Shown here: positions 17,002-25,368 of the stretch, in pieces | Layout of the letters: every line of letters begins with the position of its first letter | Numbering within the stretch: the stretch's first letter is position 1 | From: an uncultured Alphaproteobacteria bacterium | Lineage (GTDB): Bacteria > Pseudomonadota > Alphaproteobacteria > Micavibrionales > Micavibrionaceae | Reading direction: 5' to 3' | DNA length: 38,724 bases | Assembly: GCA_946481105.1 (NCBI GenBank) | Contig: CAMLMM010000008.1 | Coordinates: 1-38,724 of the forward strand | Notes under the pieces: model-generated | What the model was told of the DNA's origin: nothing | What the model saw: the letters and a program-made list of their open reading frames with translations, nothing else | Database searches by the model: none | Made by a program: the position numbers and the translations under genes

Positions 17002-17829
17002 ATGTCGAAAGCTATTGAAATTCTGCCGGGTCATCCGTTGTTTCACGCCAAATCTCTGGAACGCGGAATATTTCGTAACCAGCCACAAGCGGGTCCTACC
17101 TTCAACACTTATGCCGATCCATTACAATATCGCTATACACTCGCACAACCATCAGCATCTATACCTGGAACAGGCTTTGCGTATCTGGATACTTCAGTTA
17201 TCCCCATCCACGAAAAACCCGGTGATACGACCACAGCCCTTAAGGGGTTTCAATTCAAAAGCCATGGTGTTTTCTTTGAGTTAAAGCTGCCAGAAAAACC
17301 AGGACAGGCTCCTAGTTTGCTTGTCACTGCCTTGACATCGGACATCAACACAACGGCAACCTATTATATGACACGAGAGGATAGGGTCTTCGCTTTGGAA
17401 TGTATACGCCAGGAAATGGATAAATCAGACCCAAGGCACCTAGCAGCATTGAATATTTTTGAAAATCAATGTCCGAATACTTCTTCTCGCAATGAAAAGC
17501 TGAAGATTGAAACACCCCGCCCTGGAAAACATATATTGACGGTTATAAGGAATGATAGAACCTATTCTGTCGAGATATCGGACACAACAACCCCGAATTT
17601 TAAAATTGATGGAAATTCGCCCAATAAAAATTCCATACGCAGCATGGGGAAGCCGGAAGTAAAATTTGCCATAGATGCCATTGTTTACGACATGCCGAGG
17701 GATAAAAGCGTCTTTTTTTCCCCTCATATTCAACGCATGCGGGAATTTTATTGGGATATGGATAGCTTACCCTCAGCCTCTGCAAGTGGCACAAGCGCCT
17801 CCTCTCGTGCAGTTAGGCTGGGAGGATAG
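17002..17829 (+). CDS. uncharacterised 275-residue protein
   Basis: I do not recognise this protein. It has no signal peptide, membrane helix or obvious catalytic motif. The composition is soluble and beta-rich, with several strand-like segments (GFQFKSHGVFFELKLPE, SLLVTALTSDINTTATYYM, PEVKFAIDAIVYDMP) and a Ser/Ala-rich tail. Only two cysteines are present, in the centre. An AGGGA ribosome binding site, its own candidate promoter and a hairpin immediately after the stop argue that it is a real single-gene unit. It looks richer in A and T than its neighbours, which may indicate an accessory origin. Confidence 0.7.
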   Translation: MSKAIEILPGHPLFHAKSLERGIFRNQPQAGPTFNTYADPLQYRYTLAQPSASIPGTGFAYLDTSVIPIHEKPGDTTTALKGFQFKSHGVFFELKLPEKPGQAPSLLVTALTSDINTTATYYMTREDRVFALECIRQEMDKSDPRHLAALNIFENQCPNTSSRNEKLKIETPRPGKHILTVIRNDRTYSVEISDTTTPNFKIDGNSPNKNSIRSMGKPEVKFAIDAIVYDMPRDKSVFFSPHIQRMREFYWDMDSLPSASASGTSASSRAVRLGG

Positions 17830-17831
17830 AA

Positions 17832-17851
17832 AAAGCCCCGTCAGGGGCTTT
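17832..17851. terminator. bidirectional intrinsic terminator
   Basis: An 8-bp perfect stem (AAAGCCCC / GGGGCTTT) with loop GTCA lies between convergent genes. On the minus strand the stem runs into a T5 tract, so it best serves ahpC-ahpD. On the plus strand the T-run is shorter. Confidence 0.8.
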
Positions 17852-17872
17852 CACATTTCGTTATTTCAAACC

Positions 17873-18427
17873 TTAAGCAGCCATCGCCGCCGGTTGCACC
17901 ATGTACCGTGCTGACTCAATGGCCGTCGCCGCCGCATTCACGGTTGCCGCAATACGCAAGGCGCATTGAATCTGCTCGGTGCTCAATCCGGCTTTGACCA
18001 GATGCGTTTCGTGTGCATCCAGGCACATGCCACATCCGCTGATAGCCGACACAGCAAATGACCAGAGTTCAAAATCAACCTTGTCCACGCCCGGATTACC
18101 GATCAGGTTCATCCGTAATTTGGCCGGCAGGTTTTGATACTCTTTATTGGTCATTAAATGCACGGAACGGTAATAGACGTTATTCATCGCCATGATCGTC
18201 GCCGCGCCGCACGCTGCATTGCGCGCTTCCGCGCTCAGGCGTGACGTAGCATCCGCTTCGATGGCTGTAATAACATCCGCCTGACGGGTCGCCAGCGCGC
18301 AGGCCAGAAAACAACCCCAAAGCTGCTGCTGTGACAGGGATTCATCCCCGGCCAGCGTCGACAGGTTGAGTTTGATATCCTTGGCGTACTCAGGCAACAC
18401 ATCACGCAGCTCGTTCAATGACGCCAT
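17873..18427 (-). CDS. ahpD: alkyl hydroperoxidase AhpD
   Basis: AhpD reduces oxidised AhpC, in the studied mycobacterial case by taking electrons from lipoamide dehydrogenase through lipoylated SucB. The 184-residue protein has the carboxymuconolactone-decarboxylase fold with the redox motif SGCGMCLDAHETH (CxxC plus following His). Upstream it has NNVYYRSVHLM, also typical of AhpD. I start at the ATG giving MASLNELRDVL; an upstream extension would overlap ahpC. The gene begins 2 nt after ahpC, so the pair is one operon. Confidence 0.95.
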   Translation of the reverse strand: MASLNELRDVLPEYAKDIKLNLSTLAGDESLSQQQLWGCFLACALATRQADVITAIEADATSRLSAEARNAACGAATIMAMNNVYYRSVHLMTNKEYQNLPAKLRMNLIGNPGVDKVDFELWSFAVSAISGCGMCLDAHETHLVKAGLSTEQIQCALRIAATVNAAATAIESARYMVQPAAMAA

Positions 18428-18429
18428 AA

Positions 18430-18993
18430 TTATGCGGCCTCTTTCAGGTTGATATTGTCGCCACCAACCGGACGGTTGCATGGGCACAGATCATCCGTCT
18501 GCAGAGCGTCAAGAATACGCAGCGTTTCTTTCGGGTTGCGGCCGACATTCAGGTTATTCACCGAAACATGCTGGATAACGTTATGCGGGTCAACGATATA
18601 TGTCGCGCGGTAGGCAACACCGGAATCTTCACGAATACCCAGACCGTCAACCAATGATCCGTTGGTGTCAGCAAACTGCCACTGGGTCAGTTGTGCCAGA
18701 TCTTTATGTTCACGGCGCCAGGCCAGCTTGCAGAATTCGTTGTCCGTGCTGCCACCCAGAACGACGCAATCACGGTCGGCGAATTCGGAATCCAGTTTGG
18801 CAAATTCGACGATTTCAGTCGGACAAACGAAGGTAAAATCTTTTGGGTAAAAATAAAATACTTTCCATTTTCCCTCGAAGCTTTTCTCAGTGATGGTTTC
18901 AAACGCAGCTTCACCGTTTTCTTCGTGTTTCATGAATTTTGGTTTTACGCCCGTGATTTCGAATTCGGGCATGTGATCACCTACTCCAAGCAT
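18430..18993 (-). CDS. ahpC: peroxiredoxin AhpC (AhpD-dependent type)
   Basis: AhpC reduces H2O2, organic peroxides and peroxynitrite. The 187-residue protein has the peroxidatic cysteine C57 in FYFYPKDFTFVCPTE and two C-terminal cysteines, C170 and C172, in DLCPCNRPVGG. The C-terminal CxC layout resembles Mycobacterium tuberculosis AhpC (CACNW), which is recycled by AhpD, and differs from the AhpF-dependent enteric type; ahpD is the next gene. I prefer the second ATG (MLGVGDHMPEF), 8 nt from AAGGAG; the first ATG is only 2 nt away. Transcribed divergently from oxyR. Confidence 0.95.
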   Translation of the reverse strand: MLGVGDHMPEFEITGVKPKFMKHEENGEAAFETITEKSFEGKWKVFYFYPKDFTFVCPTEIVEFAKLDSEFADRDCVVLGGSTDNEFCKLAWRREHKDLAQLTQWQFADTNGSLVDGLGIREDSGVAYRATYIVDPHNVIQHVSVNNLNVGRNPKETLRILDALQTDDLCPCNRPVGGDNINLKEAA

Positions 18994-19080
18994 GGTCATC
19001 TCTCCTTTTTAAGTTTGGTTTTGCGATGCGTCACCATGCGCCGTACCCCCTGAAAAATCCAATGAATAATTTCGCTGGAC

Positions 19081-19103
19081 ATTAATCGATAAAATTGATT
19101 AAT
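19081..19103. promoter_or_regulatory. palindromic operator between ahpC and oxyR, probable OxyR site
   Basis: A perfect 7-bp inverted repeat, ATTAATC / GATTAAT with a 9-nt spacer, lies 25 nt before the oxyR ATG and about 87 nt before ahpC. AT-rich dyads of this size are typical of LysR-type regulators. It lies just upstream of a possible oxyR -10 (TATTAA at 19112-19117), as expected for autorepression with divergent activation. Confidence 0.65.
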
Positions 19104-19128
19104 AAAGGCGGTATTAAATGGATTTGTC

Positions 19129-20034
19129 ATGAATTTACCCACTTTGCGCCAATTACAGCATTTTGCCGCCCTGGCTGAAACGCTCTCTTTCAGCCGGGCC
19201 GCCGATTACTGCCATGTCACCCAGTCAACACTGAGCGCCTCTTTGGCCCAGCTTGAATCAATATTGGGGCAGAAACTTTTCGACCGGGGGACACGCAAGG
19301 TTAACCTGACACCCGTTGGCAAAGACTTGCTTGAACCCGCCCATGCTATTATCCAGCAAGCCGAAAATCTGGTGCGTCAGGCAAAAAAACAGCACGCCCC
19401 TCTTAGCAGGACGTTATCATTGGGAATTATCCCAACAATTGCCCCTTATCTTCTTCCCCGCATGCTCCCGGCAATTCATGATTCCTATCCGAATCTGGAC
19501 CTTATACTGCGCGAGGACATCACATCACGCCAGGTAGAATCTTTACGTCGCGGCCAGGTAGACTTGATTTTAATGGCATTCCCCTATGATACGCAGGGCA
19601 TGGATACGATGATGCTCTGGGAAGAATATTTTGTTCTGGCCCATAACGATGATGCGATTAAGTCCAGTAAGAAATTTGATGTGGCCGACTTGCAAAACGA
19701 AAAAATTCTTTTGCTCGATGACGGGCATTGCCTACGCGACCATGCGATAGCCGCCTGCCGCCTGACGCCTTCGGCAGGACGAAAGAAACTGGGTGCCACC
19801 AGCCTCCAGACCTTGATCCAGATGGTCCAGCATGGTTACGGCTCTACTTTGCTGCCTGAAATGGCGGCCCAGCCGGAGTTTTTAGGTAAGGACATATTAA
19901 TTCAGCGTTTTGGCAGTCCGCCCCCTTCGCGCCAGATCGGGCTGGCCTGGCGACATAACGATCCCCGCAGCGGGGAATTTCGGCTTTTGGGGACATTTAT
20001 CCAGAAAATAGGGCAAAAAACCCCGGAAAAATAA
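19129..20034 (+). CDS. oxyR: OxyR, peroxide-sensing LysR-family regulator
   Basis: This 301-residue LysR-type regulator has an N-terminal winged helix-turn-helix (FAALAETLSFSRAADYCHVTQSTLSASLAQLE) and a periplasmic-binding-like effector domain. The effector domain carries the OxyR signature LLLDDGHCLRDHAIAAC. The two cysteines, C201 and C210, have the same spacing as the redox pair C199/C208 of E. coli OxyR, so H2O2 sensing by disulfide formation is expected. The divergent ahpC-ahpD operon is the obvious target. The ribosome binding site is weak (GGA). Confidence 0.95.
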   Translation: MNLPTLRQLQHFAALAETLSFSRAADYCHVTQSTLSASLAQLESILGQKLFDRGTRKVNLTPVGKDLLEPAHAIIQQAENLVRQAKKQHAPLSRTLSLGIIPTIAPYLLPRMLPAIHDSYPNLDLILREDITSRQVESLRRGQVDLILMAFPYDTQGMDTMMLWEEYFVLAHNDDAIKSSKKFDVADLQNEKILLLDDGHCLRDHAIAACRLTPSAGRKKLGATSLQTLIQMVQHGYGSTLLPEMAAQPEFLGKDILIQRFGSPPPSRQIGLAWRHNDPRSGEFRLLGTFIQKIGQKTPEK

Positions 20035-20071
20035 GGCGCATCACGTCACCGGATAATTAGTTCCCCGCCCC

Positions 20072-20099
20072 TTTACCTGCGGACCTTTTCCATTATATT
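20072..20099 (+). promoter_or_regulatory. candidate promoter of the efflux outer-membrane gene
   Basis: TTTACC (-35), a 16-nt spacer and TATATT (-10) lie about 20 nt upstream of the ATG at 20121. The -35 is only a four-of-six match. Confidence 0.35.
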
Positions 20100-20120
20100 G
20101 AGACTACGGAGTTGTTTTTC

Positions 20121-21491
20121 ATGAAAAAAATCGTTTCTTTGTCCCTGATGTCCATTTTATTGGCATCCTGTTCGCTGATACCTGACTATACGCGTCCTAC
20201 CGTGGAAGTGCCTCAGCGCTGGAAAGCTTCGGACGCCACAAGCGAAACGGCGACAATTCCGGAAAAATGGTGGACCCTTTATAATGACAAGACGCTGAGC
20301 GATCTTGTTGAAACGGCCTCAACTCAAAACCTTGACATCCGTGCCGGGATCGAACGTGTTAATCAGGCCCGCGCCCAAACTGAAATTGCTGGCGCGCCGC
20401 TTTACCCAAGCGTTGATGGAACAGCTGGCGTAGGGAAGACCCGAACCAACCCCGCATCAGGTTCAACTTCAACTGACACTGACTTAAATGCAGGTTTAAG
20501 TGTTGCCTACGAACTTGACCTTTTTGGTCGTAACGCAGCGAACAGCGAATCTGCCCGCGCGACACTGAAAGCCGCTGAATACACACAGCGTTCCCTGCGC
20601 CTTGTGACCGAAGCAGATGTTGTGCGTACATATTTCAATCTCCTCACCTCACGTGAACGCGTACGTATTGCCCAGGAAAATCTGAAAAACGCGCGAGACA
20701 TTCAAAAAATCATTCAGTCGCGCTTTGATAATGGACTCGATTCAGGTTTGGAACTCGCCCAACAAAAGGCGGCTGTTTCATCCAGCGAAGCTGCGCTTGC
20801 ATCGCTCCAGTTGCAAAATAAAACCTATGAAAATGCGCTGGCCGTTCTTCTGGGCCACGCCCCCCAGACATATGGCTTAACGGATACGGTAAATGTAAAT
20901 TCAATTACCGTACCGGACATTCAACCTTTGCAACCGTCCACTCTGCTGGAACGCCGCCCGGATATTCACACGGCAGAAGCCCAGTTGATTGCGGCCAACG
21001 CTGATATCGGGGCCGCTCGTGCCGCGTTCTATCCATCCATTACACTGGGCGCTAATGCTGGCGCTGCCGCCACAGGTTTTGGCGACCCGGCAACAACCAC
21101 GCTCAGCCTTGTTTCCTCCCTTGCCGCCCCGATCTTTAAAGGCGGGCTGCTCAGTGGAGGACTACACGCAGCCGAAGCCAGCCAGCGTGAATTGGTTGAA
21201 ACCTATCGTAAAACCGTGCTGGTTTCTTTCCGTGAGGTCGAAGATGCTTTGGCTGCTGTAACCGCCGCAACAGACCGTGAGAAGTCATTGAAAGATGCCA
21301 TGGATCAGGCTCAAAAAGCCTATGATATTTCCCGCAAGCGCTACGAAGTAGGTACTATTGATTTCCAGACCATGCTGGATACGCAGGCCACCCTTCTTAG
21401 CGCCCAGGACAGTTACGCCCAGGCGCTGGAAGCCCGCCTGACGGCTTCCGTGGACCTGGTTAAAGCCCTCGGTGGCGGCTGGAAAGCCTGA
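20121..21491 (+). CDS. outer-membrane efflux lipoprotein, NodT/OprM family
   Basis: This is a TolC-like outer-membrane channel of tripartite efflux systems. The 456-residue protein has lipobox LASC (C17) and the family opening SLIPDYTRPTVEVPQRWK. Two OEP repeats follow (about 60-245 and 265-450) with long coiled-coil helices, the hallmark AYELDLFGRN, and LERRPDIHTAEAQLIAANADIGAARAAFYPSI. The ATG is chosen for GGAG 9 nt upstream; an earlier TTG is less likely. No membrane-fusion protein or RND/ABC transporter gene lies beside it, so it must pair with a pump encoded elsewhere. Confidence 0.93.
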   Translation: MKKIVSLSLMSILLASCSLIPDYTRPTVEVPQRWKASDATSETATIPEKWWTLYNDKTLSDLVETASTQNLDIRAGIERVNQARAQTEIAGAPLYPSVDGTAGVGKTRTNPASGSTSTDTDLNAGLSVAYELDLFGRNAANSESARATLKAAEYTQRSLRLVTEADVVRTYFNLLTSRERVRIAQENLKNARDIQKIIQSRFDNGLDSGLELAQQKAAVSSSEAALASLQLQNKTYENALAVLLGHAPQTYGLTDTVNVNSITVPDIQPLQPSTLLERRPDIHTAEAQLIAANADIGAARAAFYPSITLGANAGAAATGFGDPATTTLSLVSSLAAPIFKGGLLSGGLHAAEASQRELVETYRKTVLVSFREVEDALAAVTAATDREKSLKDAMDQAQKAYDISRKRYEVGTIDFQTMLDTQATLLSAQDSYAQALEARLTASVDLVKALGGGWKA

Positions 21492-21527
21492 TTTGCATTT
21501 TTTGATAATTTCCATTAAAAGGGCGGC

Positions 21528-22412
21528 ATGACTTACAAAGTTGCCGCCCTTTATCGTTTTGTGCCTGCCACAGACCTGAAAAATCATCAGGCTGCACTCA
21601 AGGCTTTGGCCGACAGTTACGATATCTGCGGAACAATTCTGCTCGCGCCCGAAGGGGTTAACGGCACCATCGCCAGCAGCGATGAAGGTGTTAATGCCGC
21701 GCTCGCCTATCTCGATAAACATTTTGGCATCATGCAGGGTGAAGTAAAATTTTCATCCAGCACCGAGCAACCGTTTCAACGCTTTAAAGTCCGTCTGAAA
21801 AAAGAAATTGTTACCTTGCGTCAACCGCAGGCCAATCCGTCAAAGCAGGTCGGAACCTACGTTGATCCGCAGGACTGGAATGCCCTGATCGCTGACCCGG
21901 AAGTCTTGCTTCTTGATACGCGCAACGACTACGAAACAAAAATCGGCATATTCAAAGGTGCCGTCGATCCGCAGATTAAAGTTTTCACTGAATTTGTTGA
22001 TTACGTCCGGCAAAATCTGGACCCGGCAAAACATAAAAAAGTCGCCATGTTTTGCACTGGTGGCATTCGCTGCGAAAAAGCATCAAGCTTTATGCTGGCC
22101 GAAGGGTTTGAGGATGTCTACCACTTGAAAGGCGGCATCCTGAAATATCTGGAAACCGTTTCTTCCGATCAAAGCCAGTGGGACGGCGAATGCTTCGTGT
22201 TCGACCGTCGTGTGGGTTTGGGACAAGGCCTGGAAGAAGGTACTGCCAGCCGGTGCTTTGCCTGCAACAACACCCTGACGTCAGCTGATCGCGACAGTCC
22301 CCTCTATGAAGAAGGCATATCCTGCCCAAGCTGCCACGGCACGTTTGATGAAAAAACCCTGGCAGGAAAACGTATGCGTCACGCACAAATGCAGGCGCGT
22401 AAAAACGCCTAA
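21528..22412 (+). CDS. trhO: tRNA uridine(34) hydroxylase TrhO (rhodanese-like)
   Basis: TrhO (YceA) performs oxygen-dependent 5-hydroxylation of U34 in tRNA. The 294-residue product has the N-terminal acylphosphatase-like domain (VAALYRFVP..., LLAPEGVNGTIAS) and a central rhodanese domain with the active-site loop MFCTGGIRCEKAS (C176, C182). The C-terminal region binds metal-like with CFACNN and CPSCHG. The start gives MTYKVAALYRF, as in the family. It follows the efflux gene by 36 nt. The stop overlaps the pleD stop by 4 nt on the opposite strand. Confidence 0.94.
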   Translation: MTYKVAALYRFVPATDLKNHQAALKALADSYDICGTILLAPEGVNGTIASSDEGVNAALAYLDKHFGIMQGEVKFSSSTEQPFQRFKVRLKKEIVTLRQPQANPSKQVGTYVDPQDWNALIADPEVLLLDTRNDYETKIGIFKGAVDPQIKVFTEFVDYVRQNLDPAKHKKVAMFCTGGIRCEKASSFMLAEGFEDVYHLKGGILKYLETVSSDQSQWDGECFVFDRRVGLGQGLEEGTASRCFACNNTLTSADRDSPLYEEGISCPSCHGTFDEKTLAGKRMRHAQMQARKNA

Positions 22413-23809
22413 GACGTTAACCGCCCAGTTCCCTCGAAGTAAACACAGTTCCGACCATTATGCTTGGCTTCATAGAGCTGCTCATCAGCGCGCTGCAAGA
22501 TATCGCTCACACTAACGTCTTTATCAACCATACCGGAAATAACCACGCCCCCGAAAGATGACGTGATAGACAAATCCCCAGATGGGGTACTGCATGGGAA
22601 TGGCAACGAAGCAACGGCAACACGCAGACGTTCGGCAATCACATGCGCCGTTTCTTCGGTGGTATCCGGTAAAACCGCAACAAATTCTTCCCCCCCCAGA
22701 CGTGCAACCATATCAAATGAGCGCACTCCATCCTTAATACGCCGCGAAAAACCTTTTAGAATTTCATCCCCCACGCCATGCCCATGTGTATCATTTACCG
22801 ACTTGAAATGGTCGATATCCATATACAGCAGGCCGATTGGTTTCCTGGTTTCACGTGCTGTCTGTAACATTTTCTGCAGGTGGACCTCCAGATACCGGCG
22901 GTTATAGAGGCCAGTTAACGGGTCGGTCAGCGCCATGGATAGCGACATTTCGTAATTGGTCCGCAGCTTGTCCTGAAACCGTTTGCGGCGTATCTGGGTC
23001 CGCGCGCGCGCCAGAATTTCATTTCGTTCCAGCGGCCGTAACAGATAGTCATGCGCCCCGATCTCAAGACCGTGCGCCACGCGTTCCATGTCGCCTTCTT
23101 CGGCCAGCATGATAATCGGGATTGAACGGCTGCGTTCATTGGACCGCAGGTGCGAACAAAAACGTATGCCGTCTTCCGCGCGCAGATTGAGCGAGACAAT
23201 AATCAAATCAAACTCGGCTTTGTTTATTTCCTGCAAGGCCTGCATACCTGACAGGGTAATTGTCACATTGCTATGGTCGCGTGCCAGCGTATCGCGGATT
23301 TTGTTGCTTTCAAAATTCATGTCTTCCAGAACCAGCACGTTCGCATGGTCCGTGGGCTGTGCCATGACCGAAGACGAATCGTCGGTAACACCAAGCTGCG
23401 ACGCCGTGCTTTCACGCGACCGCCATTCATCCACCGTCATTTTAAGGCGGACAAGCGACCGCACACGCGCCATTAATGCGACATCATTGACCGGCTTCGA
23501 CAGAAAATCATCTGCGCCGTTTTCCAGGCCTTTCACACGGTCTTCCGTATCGGTCAGGGCCGTGACCATGACAACCGGGACATGGGCTGTTTTCGGATTG
23601 GCTTTAATCTGGCGGCAGACTTCAAATCCATCCATGCCGGGCATCATCACGTCGAGAAGAACCACATCCGGACTCGATTCCTCGACCTTCTTAATCGCCT
23701 CAGGGCCGTTCAGCGCCGTAACAACTTCATAATATTCGGCCGTCAGCTTCGCTTCCAGAAGCTTCACATTGGGAAGGATATCATCAACGACTAAAATACG
23801 TGCGGTCAT
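22409..23809 (-). CDS. pleD: PleD-like response regulator, diguanylate cyclase (REC-REC-GGDEF)
   Basis: PleD makes c-di-GMP when phosphorylated and controls polar development in Caulobacter. The 466-residue protein has REC1 (1-120) with the acidic pair D9/D10 and phospho-acceptor D53 in VVLLDVMMPGMDG. REC2 (about 155-280) is degenerate: the phospho-acceptor position reads IIVSLNLRAEDG, with Ser instead of Asp, as expected of the PleD adaptor domain. The GGDEF domain (about 300-460) has an intact GGEEF and an RxxD inhibitory site (RSFD) five residues before it. It lies 17 nt downstream of divK, in the classic divK-pleD operon. Confidence 0.95.
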   Translation of the reverse strand: MTARILVVDDILPNVKLLEAKLTAEYYEVVTALNGPEAIKKVEESSPDVVLLDVMMPGMDGFEVCRQIKANPKTAHVPVVMVTALTDTEDRVKGLENGADDFLSKPVNDVALMARVRSLVRLKMTVDEWRSRESTASQLGVTDDSSSVMAQPTDHANVLVLEDMNFESNKIRDTLARDHSNVTITLSGMQALQEINKAEFDLIIVSLNLRAEDGIRFCSHLRSNERSRSIPIIMLAEEGDMERVAHGLEIGAHDYLLRPLERNEILARARTQIRRKRFQDKLRTNYEMSLSMALTDPLTGLYNRRYLEVHLQKMLQTARETRKPIGLLYMDIDHFKSVNDTHGHGVGDEILKGFSRRIKDGVRSFDMVARLGGEEFVAVLPDTTEETAHVIAERLRVAVASLPFPCSTPSGDLSITSSFGGVVISGMVDKDVSVSDILQRADEQLYEAKHNGRNCVYFEGTGRLTS

Positions 23810-23826
23810 GTTGCTGCCCCGTCCGC

Positions 23827-24255
23827 TTAGTTGGTGCCAGCTTCAGCCGGAACCGCTGGCTCGGCCGGGTTCGTAGGGACCAGGTATTTCTGCACCGTCT
23901 CAATAAATTTGATAACCGAGATGGGCTTGGAAATATAATCCTCGCATCCGCCTTCACGGATTTTCTGCTCGTCCCCTTTCATGGCGAATGCCGTTACGGC
24001 AACCACAGGAATGGATTTTAATTCGTCATCTTCCTTAAGCCACTTGGTAACATCAAGACCGGATACTTCCGGCAACTGAATATCCATCAGGATAAGATCA
24101 GGTTTATTCTGCCGTGCCAGCGCCAGCACATTTTTGCCGTCACGGGCCTGAATGGTTTCAACGCCATGCGCCTCCAGCAGATCATGAAACAGTTTCATGT
24201 TGAGTTCATTATCCTCAACAATCAAAACTTTTTTTCCTTCGCCCATTTTATTCAT
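23827..24255 (-). CDS. divK: single-domain response regulator DivK
   Basis: DivK is the essential cell-fate regulator that relays PleC/DivJ signals to DivL and CckA in alphaproteobacteria. The 142-residue protein is a receiver domain only: [22 protein letters not shown], phospho-acceptor D58 in [13 protein letters not shown], the Thr in [12 protein letters not shown] and the Lys in YISKPI. A 17-residue Pro/Ala-rich tail follows. GGAG lies 9 nt before the ATG, inside the end of eipB. Upstream eipB ends 3 nt away, so eipB-divK-pleD reads as one operon. Confidence 0.95.
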   Translation of the reverse strand: MNKMGEGKKVLIVEDNELNMKLFHDLLEAHGVETIQARDGKNVLALARQNKPDLILMDIQLPEVSGLDVTKWLKEDDELKSIPVVAVTAFAMKGDEQKIREGGCEDYISKPISVIKFIETVQKYLVPTNPAEPAVPAEAGTN

Positions 24256-24258
24256 TAT

Positions 24259-25104
24259 CTATTCTCCGCACTTATCTGCTTCTATTTTTTTCAGGGCCAC
24301 CAGCTTTTGGGTGATTGAAAAGTCGCGGTAATCTACCGACATCTCTTTAATAACACCATTTTGCAGTAATGACATGCTTAACTCATAATCGGCGCTTGCC
24401 TGTTCGTCGTTCTGGGGAAAGACCGCCATGCGGATATTCCACCCCGGAACATCGGCCAGTGCCGGATCAACATCTTTTAGGGACTTGGTTTTTCCGGAAA
24501 TTTTGCGCCCAATAACGGCGTTGATATCAACCGGGCCCTCTTCGTCGCTGCCATCAAATACCGTGGCATGGAATGTTTTCTGCCCCGCTTTGGCCGCCTC
24601 AATCAGGCGTATTGTATGCGTAATCGGGAACAATGTCCCTTCCGACAAATTATACGTCAGGTCCACAGGGATAGAGTAACGTGCCACTCCTTTGGAAGAA
24701 TCGACGCTGGCTTTCCCGCGCAGTTCTTCGGCCAATTCCCCATTGCTATGCCGCGCCGATGAAAAATTCAGGCTGCGCCCGTCATAACTTTCAAAGCTGG
24801 CGAATTTCGTATCCACATCCATGGCAGGGTTATCGGTGTACTCATATTTCAGCCGGAACTGATGATCGACGATCCATCCCTCGCAGGAAGGCTTGGCGGA
24901 ATACATCATTTTACCGCGAACATCGATCACCTGCGACCCCATCTTGGAAGATGAGAGGCGGATATCATAAACTGCCTGATGCCCGGCCAGCCCCGCTGAA
25001 TTATAGGGCGCGGCCTGAACCGTTCCTGTTGCAAAACCGGCAACAAGAAAGCAAGCTGTAAATACGTAAGACAAGCGTGTCAGGGAAGATAATGCCCCGG
25101 CCAT
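24259..25104 (-). CDS. eipB: EipB-family (DUF1849) periplasmic envelope-integrity protein
   Basis: EipB is a periplasmic beta-spiral protein needed for envelope integrity in Brucella and conserved in alphaproteobacteria. The 281-residue product has a signal peptide (to about residue 31, VQAAP), the family opening AGHQAVYDIRLSSSK, and the pattern GWIVDHQFRLKYEY...SFESYDGRSLNF. It has a cysteine early (KPSCEGW) and one three residues from the end (DKCGE), matching the conserved disulfide pair of EipB. CGGAG lies 6 nt before the ATG. It is followed after 3 nt by divK. Confidence 0.88.
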   Translation of the reverse strand: MAGALSSLTRLSYVFTACFLVAGFATGTVQAAPYNSAGLAGHQAVYDIRLSSSKMGSQVIDVRGKMMYSAKPSCEGWIVDHQFRLKYEYTDNPAMDVDTKFASFESYDGRSLNFSSARHSNGELAEELRGKASVDSSKGVARYSIPVDLTYNLSEGTLFPITHTIRLIEAAKAGQKTFHATVFDGSDEEGPVDINAVIGRKISGKTKSLKDVDPALADVPGWNIRMAVFPQNDEQASADYELSMSLLQNGVIKEMSVDYRDFSITQKLVALKKIEADKCGE

Positions 25105-25129
25105 AAGAACTCCGAATGTGTTGTAAATA

Positions 25130-25321
25130 TTATGATACAGGAATCAACCTTTCCTGAAAAGGCGAACTAGCCATTTCCCTTGTAATCTGGAAAATTTTGC
25201 CGCTTTTTCTGTCCCTAACCTGCAAAACATGCCCCTTTTGAAATTTTATACCCAGCTTGGGTCCGTCAGCCCCTACCAAATAGAGTAAATTCAATAGGTT
25301 ACAAGAGTGTAAACTTGGCAT
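25130..25321 (-). CDS. possible small protein upstream of eipB (doubtful)
   Basis: This 63-codon reading frame ends 25 nt before eipB on the same strand. The second half (GIKFQKGHVLQVRDRKSGKIFQITREMASSPF) reads like a folded beta-rich protein, but the first 15 residues look random and no ribosome binding site precedes the ATG. It may be a real short gene with a later start, a decayed gene, or chance in the eipB promoter region. The rest of the 264-nt gap shows only a GGTGGG ribosome binding site for the next gene. Confidence 0.25.
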   Translation of the reverse strand: MPSLHSCNLLNLLYLVGADGPKLGIKFQKGHVLQVRDRKSGKIFQITREMASSPFQERLIPVS

Positions 25322-25368
25322 GGATTTCGCTTAATTAATCCACATAAGAATAAATTTGGTGGGTTATT

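Noticed and set aside
18428..18487. 20-residue N-terminal extension of AhpD
   Set aside because: It would overlap ahpC, and the shorter start matches the family.
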